NCBI RefSeq assembly: GCF_002994745.2
Contig: NC_037092.1
Location: 78,829,824-78,893,823 of the forward strand
Source: Rosa chinensis
Lineage: Eukaryota > Streptophyta > Magnoliopsida > Rosales > Rosaceae
Length of the DNA stretch: 64,000 nucleotides
Direction of reading: 5' to 3'
Shown here: piece by piece, positions 13,340 to 23,092 of the stretch
Numbering within the stretch: the stretch's first letter is position 1
Layout: each line of letters opens with the position of its first letter
Program-made: the position numbers and the translations under genes
Notes under the pieces: generated by a model
Database searches by the model: none
What the model was told of the DNA's origin: nothing
Seen by the model: only the letters and a program-made list of their open reading frames with translations

Positions 13340-13841
13340 GATGCTGAGAGAATGGGGCTTGCATTGGTTCCTGTCTTGCAGGCTAAGAAGAAAAGGTGGC
13401 GCCTTAGGGGAAGCAAGAACAAGGCCTCTCAAAAAAAACACTACTGTTGGTTCGGATTCTAATTGAGGAAAGATTAAGTCTTCTCCAAAAAAACGTATAA
13501 GGGTTCTAAGAAGAAAGCTGATGTGGGTGAGAATGGTTTGCCTATTTTTTCTTTTCTTAAGGATTCTGATGCCTCTAACCCTTAAGGGAAGGTTTCAACT
13601 GCTTGATATGCAACTAGGTTTGTTAGCCTGTACGGATAGGTGGTGCTTCTATGAGTCTTCTTAGAAGTGTTAGATGTTCATATACCACAATTGCATGCTC
13701 AACATAGGTGACTAGCAAAATTTATTTCTCCCTTTGAAAGTGAGACACTTTTTATTTTGTAATAGGCACCGGAGTGTTTATTTCTTATGGATTAGTTGTG
13801 TACCAATGTAGGCCTGGATTAGTTTATTTGATGTATGTACT
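13340..13841 (+). pseudogene. LINE ORF1 tail remnant (AT-hook-like) and 3' sequence
   Basis: One frame encodes LVPVLQAKKKRWRLRGSKNK, the basic AT-hook-like tail common in plant LINE ORF1 proteins. It is followed by broken frames and a 3' UTR-like stretch. The same remnant is at 36465-36830 in the second unit, so it predates the duplication. There is no reverse transcriptase nearby. Confidence 0.5.
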
Positions 13842-14357
13842 TGATGTAGGACAAGATTTTAGCCAATTTCAACAAAGAATCTCGAAAATAAAGAAGTGTC
13901 TTCACATTAAGAAAAATGATTTGAATATTGAAAATTGGTATTCAAATAGGCTTCTTAATGATGAAATTAATCATAATTACTCTTTTGGATATATCGGGAT
14001 TCTCGAGCAAAATCTTGGTTGGGATTCCAAATACATATTTGCGTAATATTCTTTAGTATCTAGGATTCTATTTCCGATTTTTATTTAATGAGGTTTAATT
14101 AGGTTTCCTAGTTTTAGTCTATAATAAATTGTTCTTTTTGTGTTCTAGTTGTATTAAGTTTATGCTATGTACGTGCTCTATAGAAGGCATTGTAATTTTC
14201 ATTCAAGTTATCAATAAATAAAAAAACCAAATATTAGAGAAGTTTCTCTATGTTTCTTACGGCTGTGCCTGTAATTGCTAGTGTATTCTAGTTTATCTCA
14301 TATGGCTTTCAACGCTTGACGGAGCCTCTTGCTATCGTGTTCACGCTTCCCGCATCA
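13842..14357. mobile_element. Solo LTR (516 bp)
   Basis: Starts TGATGTAGGACAAG and ends CCCGCATCA, flanked by the 5-bp direct repeat GTACT (13837-13841 and 14358-14362). The second unit keeps the empty site near 36830 (GATGTATACACTATTATGATT). The insertion therefore occurred in this unit after the duplication, or was lost from the other. It has no coding content. Confidence 0.82.
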
Positions 14358-14927
14358 GTACTATTCTGATTTGTTCAATAAAAGTTTTACGCGTAAAAAT
14401 TAATAATAATAATGTAACAGGCGTAATGTGAATTAGGGCATAATTTTGAGTGATAACAAGGTTATATTAAGTATTAACCAATTTTCATCAATGTTATAAT
14501 GTGATATGTCAAGTTTCATCAGTGGCCTTTTCATTTATTAGACTTTGGAGACAGAATCACTAATAACACAGCAAAATTTTATGCAATTAAGGACTACATG
14601 CATGATATATAGGGTGCAGTTGAGATTATGACGATAAGTACTCTCAAGAAACTCTTCTTATTTTGTTTCAGAATTTCTACGAAAATTACACATTAGTATT
14701 CACTGGAAATAGATCCTAAGAAAACCAATTACCCCAACCATGCATGATGATAAAGTAAAAAACCAAGCAGCGATTTTGAAATTGCTGTGATTTGATATCA
14801 TTCATGCAGACACGTACAAATTCTTATTCTTTTCCTTACTTCAAGCATTTTAATCAATATATGCCGATTTATCAAATAAACAAACTCAAATTACTGAGCA
14901 AATTTTCATCACAAATCACAAACCAAC
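14358..14927. other. Duplicated spacer containing the intron of the orphan exon
   Basis: Matches 36850-36920 and 37914-38419 of the second unit. On the minus strand it follows the splice donor of the orphan nardilysin-like exon 1, so part of it is probably the old intron 1. No further protease exon can be found in it. Confidence 0.6.
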
Positions 14928-15173
14928 CTTCTTAGAATTATCAAAAGCACCTTCGTCTTCTTCTGCTTCTTCATCTTCCTCTTCTTGTTTGTGTTGGGGT
15001 ACTCCTTCATTGTAAATCTCAGGGTCGTGAATGAGCAATGCAGTGAGGCGATTATCGAGCTTAATTAATCTGTAGAATCGTTTATCATTCGGAGAATTTA
15101 TTACGATATTGTCCGAGGAGAAAGTGCAGCAAGTCATGATGAGACTAAGAGGTGTGGAACGAGGGAGAGACAA
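14928..15173 (-). pseudogene. Orphan exon 1 of a diverged nardilysin-like gene
   Basis: The minus strand encodes the N-terminal exon of a nardilysin-type protein: SPNDKRFYRLIKLDN, then LTALLIHDPEI and a shortened Glu/Asp tract, ending SKK at a GT splice donor (exon edge 14928). This corresponds to exon 1 of the intact gene at 11246-11569, but the sequence is clearly older and the acidic tract is much shorter. The likely start is the ATG at 15137 (MTCCTF, aligned with MARRTF) or the upstream in-frame one at 15173. No exon 2 with the zinc motif follows before the next gene. It is a leftover of another tandem paralog, also present in the second unit. Confidence 0.85.
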
Positions 15174-15529
15174 TAAACTCGGCTACGTAGCCAAGGACCT
15201 CTCAGTTATATGGCTCTCACAGAGTCTCGATATATATGTGTTACTGGTTTTACGGGTCTTCGGAGTAGAAGAAAATAGAGTAAATTAAATATAAGTGCAT
15301 CTTTCAATGTTTTTTTAGCCATAAGCCCACCAACTAATTTTTTCTCTCATAAGGTCACTAAATTTAAAATTGTGTTATATTTTGGATATAAAAACTAACA
15401 TATTTACATAAATGTCATTAGAGTAAAAAGTCAACAACCATTCTCTCTCTCTTCTCCGGCGAGGTCTCCGGTCAACTCCGACCGACCTCCACCCAACTCC
15501 AACGGGTCTCCGGCCAACTTCCGGCAAAC

Positions 15530-16230
15530 TCCGGCTACTACAAAATCTACTATCACTAACACCAAAAGTTACTGTGGCTAGCAACAAAAGCTACTCTGAT
15601 GAGATTCTTGGCAACTTCTGGCGATGTCACAAAAGCTACTATCACCAACAACAAAAGCTACTGTTACCAATAAAAGATACGCTCCTAAAAATCAAAAGCT
15701 ACTAACACCATTAACAAAAGCTACTGTCAATGACACAAAAAGATACTCTCACCAGCAACAAATGGCTACTGTCACTATCACCAGTAACAAAAGCTACTTT
15801 CACCATCACCAAAAGCTACTATCAAGCAAAACAAAAACTACTCTCACAAAAACCAAAAGCTACTACCAAGTAGAAAAAAAGCTACTCCCATAAATTGAGA
15901 AAGCTATTCTCAAAGTGTAACAAAACTATGAAAATAAAAAGCTACTTCTACAGTTTTAAAAATGTACTATTATAGTTGTGAAAATCTATTACAATAAATG
16001 TAGAACCTACTGTCAATGTGCTAAAAAGCCATTATAACAAAAGCTACTAACATCAGCTTAAAAAGATACTAATAGAGACATAGAAAGTTACTATCACATT
16101 GTTGAAAAACCACTATAACAGTTATAAAGAGCTACTAACGTGAAATCTATCAAAATGAAAACAGAAGCTATTAACATTAGTTTGAAAATATACTAGCATC
16201 AGAAAATAGAAAGCTACTATCTCCATCGCA
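15530..16230. repeat. Degenerate minisatellite of the AAAAGCTACT type
   Basis: Dozens of irregularly spaced (about 15-30 bp) copies of AAAAGCTACT followed by TCACCA-like spacers. They decay into AAAAGATACTAACA forms toward the right. This is sub-terminal repeat matter of the surrounding Mutator-like element, and the same array is expanded at about 39500-40900 in the sister element. Confidence 0.8.
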
Positions 16231-16404
16231 GTGCCTGGAATCAGATCTGATTCTGGAGGATAGAAGAGGAGCAAACGCTAGGGATACATTTAGCTTTTAC
16301 TTTTCTGATTTCTCAGTAAGGCCCAAATCGCACCTCTGCTTCTGGCAAACACAGTCTCTCCCTCTCTCTATATCTCAGTCCTAGGTCTCTCAGAGCTCCG
16401 AACA

Positions 16405-16506
16405 ATGGTGAGAGGATTACTCAAGCACCTCACTTCTTGCTCTCTCTCCATCGCCGGAAAATGGCAACAGCAACAGCTCCGCCGCCTCAACATCCACGAA
16501 TACCAG
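16405..16506 (+). pseudogene. Captured exon 1 of mitochondrial succinyl-CoA ligase beta subunit
   Basis: The 34 codons starting MVRGLLKHLT and ending QQLRRLNIHEYQ match the N terminus of plant succinyl-CoA ligase (ADP-forming) beta subunit: the mitochondrial presequence plus the first residues of the mature ATP-grasp domain. The parent enzyme makes succinate and ATP in the TCA cycle. The fragment stops at a CAG/GT splice donor, followed by CT-rich intron sequence. It is preceded by about 100 bp that look like the 5' UTR of the parent. No ATP-grasp domain follows, so no enzyme can be made. It lies wholly inside the Pack-MULE and is absent from the sister element, so it is a transduplicated fragment. 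Confidence 0.85.
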
Positions 16507-17136
16507 GTCTCTCCCTCTCTCTCTCTCTCTCTCACTCGCGCTTTGACTCTCATATCTAGCCAATCTGATTCTTCTTTGACCTCAACTCGCATACCAGATC
16601 CATGACCCGCGCTCGCATACCAGATCTTGTGGACGACAAGGATGACAATCTGATCGCGGCGGAAGATGGAGGAGACTCTGACCGTGGTTGATGAAGCCAT
16701 TCCCTCCGATGACTGATTTGATTTCTCCGGCGTCGAGATCGGAGAAATGTGGAAGAAAGATGAGGATATGGTGAAACGATGCCGTCTCATTTCGCTCAGA
16801 TCTGCAACAAGGCTTGTCTCTCCATCGACATCATCTGGCCAGCGCTGAGCTTCACTACGCAATAGTCGATTGCCGCTGAGGGAGAGCTTCCGACATCAGA
16901 GAGGTTATTCGATGGTGAGAAGCAAACGAGCTCGTCGGAGAGAGAGAGAGAGCAAAATCTGATTCTCATTTCGAGAGACAGATATTTTGATCTGATTTGA
17001 GGCTAAGGGTAAAATTGGTATAGTAAAATAAAAATTTGCTGTAGTGTAGCCTCAAGTGGCCCTATGTGTACAAAAAAATTTAAGTGGCCTTATGACTAAT
17101 TAAAGTTTCAGAATGACACTTGTGTGTAATTTTCTA

Positions 17137-18150
17137 AAGAAAATATTACATTATTTTTGTATTTTATACCTTTTTTGGTGGAAAATGAATGATCACTAAA
17201 AATGTTTTTGATAGTTGGACGGTTGGACCGACAGGGGCTCTACGCTGGCAATGTTGACAGATAAATACATGATAATTAACTAGTCAAAGAAAAAAAGAAG
17301 TTGCCGATTTCCATTTCCATAATATATATATATATATATATATATATTTTGTATTGGTCTTCTTTTTTATTCCCACACATACTGACCATCTCATGTTATG
17401 TATCTTATCATTCTTATGATTACTAGTGAAATTTGAATTCATAGGTCCATCACATTTGCATTAGAGGTGTGAAATTCACACTCTTTATTTTAAAATCCAC
17501 ACTCCATGCTTCTTTTTTTAGTATCTCAACATCACAGTTTTACAATTTAAACTAAAAACAAAACTTAAGATACTAAAAAATAAAACAATAATGTGGATTG
17601 TAAAATGCGGAGTGTGAATTTCACTCCCCTTGCATTATTGGTGAATATCCTAACTCCTAAATTCCTAAATCATGATTTCCAGCTGATTAAACGTACGGTG
17701 AATAAGATAGGCGAAGGCATATGGGTTATATACTTATATCACTGTATGGCATGGAAAAGTGATTTATCGAAGGTCTATGATAGACTAAGATGGAAATTTA
17801 TTTAAAAAGCTATGGAAGGAACTGAATTCATTGGAGTTTTTCAATTTATAATGCATTGTGTGAGGTTGGTGGTTATTACAAAATGATACTAAGAGCATCT
17901 GCTCAATGAAGATACCGAAAGCAATATGTCAATTCAAGTTTAACTGCTTATGTGGCAAGTTGCCAATTTGGATACTCTCCCCTCCATCCCATGCGTTATC
18001 TCATTTTGTTCTCTCATCTTTTATTATTTTTAGGGTTATCCTCATATTATACTCGAACTATCACGAAATATACTTTTTAGTATCTATAAATTTTTAGGGA
18101 GTCTAGTGGTACCTATATCATCCCTCTGTTAGTCCCTCCAGTACTTTCGT
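17137..18150. other. Duplicated spacer with AT microsatellite
   Basis: No gene. An (AT)n run sits at 17323-17346. The stretch matches 38790-39130 and then 49515-49900 and 50797-50835 in the second unit. The site CTTCTTTTTTTAGTATC near 17509 is the uninterrupted version of the place where the sister Pack-MULE inserted. Confidence 0.7.
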
Positions 18151-18780
18151 CAATTATTCTATTAAAAATGCTTATCTGGCAAATCCGCTGCTACTAACAT
18201 ATGTGTCTCTTGGACGCTGCTTACTTGGATTTGATTGCTTGATCGAGGAGACTGTTGTTTGGCGGCGTTTAGATTTTGACGACAAGCAGTGGTATGACAT
18301 GCCAACAGGGTCAGCACTTGAGGAGCTGATATGAAGTAGATAAGTCTACTATCGGTTGTGGTGCAGGTTTGCGAGCAATGAGGGTCTCTTGTGTCCTTTG
18401 TTAGGCTTAGGCCCATTCAAGTGGGCCTGATTGTGGGTGTGATTATCATGGGCTTGAGCTTTTCCCAACTCAAGGCTGCTGAGTTCTCCGACTCTAAGGG
18501 GAAGAAGTTCGTAGTTGTCTAGTTGTTTATTTTCTTCTAGTCTATATTGGTGAGAGCTATTCTATGAGCCTTTATAGAAGTATTTACTAGTCATCATACT
18601 ACAATTACATGCTCGGCGCTAGGTACTAAGTAATCTAGATTGCTTATGAAGCCGAAGTGTCTTTGCTTAGATATAAATTGCTCTGAGAGCAAAAGTGTTT
18701 AAATTAAGTATTGTCTCTTGTATTATCTAACCTTCGGCTAGGGTCATATTAATACTATGATTCCTTTAATTGAAAAAAAA
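18150..18780 (+). mobile_element. Probable 3' end of a LINE-like retroposon
   Basis: The right part (18520-18770) resembles the 3' UTR-like stretch at 13610-13840 in word order (TCTATGAGCCT...TAGAAGT...ACTACAATTACATGCTCGGC) and ends in a short A-run at 18772-18782. No intact ORF. The left limit is uncertain. Confidence 0.4.
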
Positions 18781-19299
18781 AATGAATGTAATCAAGCAGT
18801 GCATACTAAAAATGCATTTTTATTCGCTGCATTCAGTATTTTGAGTTGATTACTTGATGTACTAAAATTTGATGTATTATGATTTTTTTTAAAAAAAAAA
18901 AAAAAAAACCCTTAGCCCACCCTACCCTTACATATATCAGTAAGAATCGAGCTCAAGACCTTTACAATGTTGGAATTATAATTTATCAACATATCACAGC
19001 TCACCGGCATGTATTATGAATTTCAATTAATGCATTTTATTTTCTTGGGCAAAAATAAAAAATAACAGGTTTCATATCTCCATTATTAGCATTTAGACCT
19101 CATAACATTTTTGAATTTTTTTTTTCTTATTTTACCCTCGCACCAAACAAAACAAAACAAAAAACCACAACCATCCCCTTCCAAGTTCCAAGTACCCAAC
19201 AAATCAACCATCTAAACCTTCCCGGCGTTGGCACCATAAGCTCTTTAATATACGCTAATCAGAATAATTCCTTGTTAATTTGATTAATTAACATTGAGG
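18781..19299. other. Duplicated spacer, no gene
   Basis: AT-rich, with an A-run at 18890-18908. From about 18905 onward it matches 55595-56000 of the second unit closely, including ACCTTCCCGGCGTTG. No coding signal. Confidence 0.6.
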
Positions 19300-19516
19300 T
19301 CATTGTTTTAACGTCGAATATTGTTATGGCTACTAAGCTCTGTGTGTATTGTATCACGGACATTATAAAGCAAGTTTTGCAAAGAGCACATCGAGAAGTG
19401 GAGGTGTGAACAATGCTCCAAGAAATACGCAATGCAATATGATTGGAAGGCTCATATGGAGACCTTCGACACCAGAGAGCATAATGGTGCAAAACCCTTC
19501 ATGTTCTCTATGTAGA
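19300..19516 (+). pseudogene. IDD-type C2H2 zinc-finger gene fragment
   Basis: The plus strand encodes EKWRCEQCSKKYAMQYDWKAH, then TREH. This is the third finger (CCHC type) of plant INDETERMINATE DOMAIN transcription factors, preceded by a worn version of the D-I-K-Q...REK linker. The parents are nuclear DNA-binding regulators with four zinc fingers. Here only one finger and its linker remain. The final zinc-binding Cys after the His is replaced (ETFDT in this copy) and a stop follows soon after. The same fragment with the same defect is at 55997-56215, so it was already dead before the segmental duplication. Confidence 0.75.
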
Positions 19517-20240
19517 CTTTAACAAAACTTAATTGATTCCATCTTTTTAAGATACAAGATGATAATTGCATGCTTGGAGGTATTCCAATTATCATATGTG
19601 TGTAATTATTTTACATTTGGATGCTTGCAGATGGAGAGTGCAGAAGATAGCAAGAGGAAGAGAAAGAGGTAGAAAGAGAGAGGGAAAAATTGTAAGTTTT
19701 GAGTGTAAAATATTTGATAGGAGGTCCAAATGCTATCATGCTATCATGAGAAGTCTGAATAGAAACATTCAAAAAAAAAAAAAAAAAAGTGGGAGAGGAG
19801 GGTGTAATCGTAAAAGAAAAAAGAAGGTATGGATTTCTTTGTCCCATAACTTTTCATTCATCCATATTCCGTAGCATTTGAACAAAAAAAAAAAAAATTA
19901 CGTTACATCCAAAAAATATCATCCATCATCCATCGATCCTAAATTCCTGAAGACTGATGAGCACGAGAGCATCTCCACATAATTTGTACCATGAATAATG
20001 GCCCACCAAGAAAATGGACTTTGGACAAAATGGCTTAGGCGACAATTGGGCCCTGTGTCTGTTTTTCCTGCTGTTTTCAATTGCTTTTAGCGGGATTACG
20101 TACTTGAGGTAATGAACTTGACTTTGAACATTTATAGCCCGTCACATCGTCCACACGATCTGTAGCATTCTATATAGCATTCTTCAAGAGTAGGGCTCTT
20201 GTTTTCTTTTGATCTCCTTGTGTAAAATGGTATTAAAAGG
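19517..20240. other. Duplicated spacer, no gene
   Basis: Purine-rich sequence with A-runs; matches 56216-56833 of the second unit up to the words ACAAAATG(G/A)CTTAG, after which the two units diverge. No coding or RNA gene recognised. Confidence 0.6.
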
Positions 20241-21508
20241 TAGAGGTAGGCACGGTTCGGGCCGGCTCGGTTTTGGGCCCAACCCGTTTTCGAACCGTCC
20301 ATTTTGGTTGGCCCAAATCTCAAACCGCGGCCCGATTCATTTTCAGATGGGTCGATATGTTCGGTTGGGCCGAAAAAGCTGTTCGGTCTAGTTCGGTTTC
20401 AGTTTTTTTTTAATGGGCCTAATTAATATATTTTTTTATAACTTTATTTTAACCAATTGTCCAAATCCAGTCCCAGTTTCATATTTAGTTAACAGATTTA
20501 AGCCCAATTGTTGCTACATATTTAATAGTTGTAGAATTCAATTAACACCAATTCTTCAACCTAATTATATGAACAATAACCAATCTGGGAAAACTAACAA
20601 GAACCGAAGAACTTATTACAGATCAAATAAATCAAAGTGCCATAGTTAATTAATTAAAACAAAAACAACAAAAGATTAAATGTTCGATGATAGTGTTTCA
20701 ATTCCCAGCTTCATTTCTCTTGGCTCCGGCAGATGAACACCACTGCAGATACCTCTGAAAACCACCGATCCTAGTTTACAAATCAAGATACAAAAGTATG
20801 AGAACATAAAATCAGATCATGATCTCAATAGCCTAATAATCAAATCCTTAATCGAACACTAAATTGAACACAAGCAATAGCGTAATATTCAAAGCCTAAA
20901 TCGAAGACATGCAATATCGGAATCAAAACACTAAATCCATAATTCATTCAGTCAATAGCATACAAATCAAACCCAAATTCATAGAAAGAAAACACCATAT
21001 TCATTCAATCAAAACCCAGATCTATACCCAATTTATACTAAAAAAATAGAAACTTACCAATAGATTTGTACGAAACCTGACACCCTTATTGATGATCGAT
21101 AAATCATGCACAAACAAACATCCAGATTGAATTCTTATTGTCGAATACAGATTGAGTGAGGCTGTTGTGATTAGAGGGGGTTGGTGAGAGAAATCGAGAA
21201 TGAGAGGGTGAGAGAGAGTGCGGCTGCAAAGAAAAAAAAAGTGACTGAAATGGAATAAAGAGTTAGGGTTAGAGTATATATACTACTTGACCTGGTCAAG
21301 TTGACTACAAAAGGAAAAATGTAGATATAATAATAATAATTCGGTGGATCGGTTTCAATCCGGTCGGTGCAAATAGCAAACCCGATTCCGATCCGAAGTA
21401 AAACGGTGCGGGTCGGTTACGTCTTCTTCAGTTGTTTTTTCATTTCGGTTCGGTAGCGGGTCGGATCGGTCGGTTTTTCAAGTTCGAGTCGGTTTCTGCC
21501 CAGCCCTA
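20241..21508. mobile_element. Non-autonomous hAT element (1268 bp)
   Basis: The ends TAGAGGTAGGCACGG and, on the complement of the right end, TAGGGCTGGGCAGAA form imperfect hAT-type terminal repeats. An 8-bp target duplication TTAAAAGG flanks the element (20233-20240 and 21509-21516). The sub-terminal regions are full of CGGTTCGG and GGGTCGG words on both sides, as in many plant hAT elements. The interior has no transposase, only AT-rich sequence with a possible leftover exon near 20700-20760. Confidence 0.85.
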
Positions 21509-21649
21509 TTAAAAGGTGTATAATGAAATTCCCCTTATTTATGTTATACAAAATTGATTACAGAAGTCTCCAATCAAACTATGTTCTGAATTGATGGATT
21601 GATAGTTGACAATATATAGAAGAAAACTCTAGGGCGACTACTGCCGCCT

Positions 21650-23083
21650 CCCAAAACAAAACTCTAGCAAACGATCACTGCTTGATCGTCTTTCTCCAGC
21701 CAAATGTCGATTGAAGACGTCACTGCCAGCTTCGCCGCCTCGCTGGCCCTTGCCAGCAATGAAGTGGTGGACCTGTCATGCATGAATGGGGCTAGAATTC
21801 GTCGTGGTTCACAGGCATATTTGCTCGCTCGTCCTCTGACATACAAACCCTACACCACTGCAGATTTACAACGTCATTTCAAAAGGATTTGGGTACTGGA
21901 CAGAGACTTTAAGGTTCAGGAACGTCCATAACTCAAGTTTGTGTTTGCCTTTGACCTTAGAAAGGATCACAACAAGGTGATTAAAGGGGGACCGTGGTAC
22001 TTCAACGAGGCGCCAGTTATCCTTCAAGAGTACGACAGCCTGGCTGCTCCGTAAACCATCCCTCTGCAGTTGCTTTTCTTTTGGGTGAGAATCACAAACA
22101 TCCCCACTGGCTCTTGAGGTCAAGGAAACGATCGTGAATGTGGCTATTATTGCGGGTAAGTTCCTTGAGATTGATCAGAAGTTGTTTGACAATAGGGGAC
22201 TGATTGGGGTTCACGTTGAGCATGATATCCAGAAGCCCTTCTGCCTGAAGAAAACTCTGAAGCTTGCTCCGGGAGTGATTGAAGAAATCTCCTTCTTCTT
22301 CGAGAATCTGATTGGCCGCTGCAAAGCATGCAATCTCATTTTTCAAGACAACAAACCTTGTCCTGCTGCACAGACTTATCATACCCCAACTCCCATGACG
22401 GAGAATGTTGTTACTGGGATTGAACTAGTAAGAACTTTTTCTGGTTTTCATAAACCCTATTTCACTAACGGGGCCTTCAGATTCCAGGGCTTACAAACGC
22501 CGATGCTGCCCTCTGTGGCACGTAATCTCTTTAGTAGTGGAGGCTCACACAAACCTCGTCCCCCGATTCTCATCAAACCTGTCACTGAACTCTCCACCAT
22601 GCCTAGCAGCAGTGGAGCCTCAAGCAACAATAATGTTGATCTCTCAAGCCTGGAAGATGAGGAATTGGCATTGGTGCCGGTTGAGGAAATTCAGCATAGT
22701 GCAAAGCAGGGCACCCAGCATCACCATTCTCATCCCCAAAAAAATTGAAGCTGTTCTTTGACACACTATAGGATGCCAAAATGCATGACATGTTAACCAA
22801 AAAGGTTAAAGTGCCTGAGTTCTATACAAAGTTCTCAGCAAAGTCATTGGGGTTAATCACATCTCCGGGAGGAATGTTGGTTCCAAAGGAGGGCATGATG
22901 CCTCTAGCTACTGTACAACAAGAAACTGTGAAGGTGGAGCACAAGAAAAAGAGAGGCAGGCCTCTTGGATCAAAGAACAAGAACCCATCAAAGGCTAAAA
23001 AGGTACCAGCGGAAGAAGTCCTCAATGTCCTGTACTCGGGACATCCTCCTAGCCCTAGCGTGAAGGGCAAGGAAAAAATGTAA
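21650..23083 (+). pseudogene. LINE ORF1 (DUF4283, zinc knuckle, AT hook) pseudogene
   Basis: Broken gag-like ORF of a plant LINE. Order: SFAASLALASNEVVDLS; then a DUF4283 core, with KFVFAFDLRKDHNKVIKGGP and WYFNEAPVILQEYDSLAAP in one frame interrupted by stops; then FWVRITNIP; then a zinc knuckle CKACNLIFQDNKPC in which Gln stands where the His ligand is expected; a low-complexity linker; and an AT-hook tail KKRGRPLGSKNK. Several stops and frameshifts are present, so it is dead. Normally this protein coats LINE RNA for target-primed reverse transcription. No endonuclease or reverse transcriptase part follows, because the sequence is cut off by the Pack-MULE starting at 23093. Confidence 0.75.
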
Positions 23084-23092
23084 TTTTTCGTT

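Larger units (their letters stand above)
15278..17136. mobile_element. Pack-MULE A (1859 bp) with 9-bp target duplication
   Basis: Non-autonomous Mutator-like element. The ends GAGTAAATTAAATATAAGTG and the complement of the right end, TAGAAAATTACACACAAGTG, align without gaps, and the similarity continues through the AAGGCCAC region. It is flanked by the 9-bp repeat AAGAAAATA (15269-15277 and 17137-17145). The second unit has the empty site near 38757. It carries a degenerate tandem array of AAAAGCTACT phrases and a host gene fragment. There is no transposase. A related element sits at a different site at 39138-42713. Confidence 0.85.

Noticed and set aside
15530..16230. CRISPR-like regularly spaced repeat
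   Set aside because: Spacing is irregular, repeats are degenerate, and the context is a plant Mutator-like element; CRISPR arrays do not occur here.
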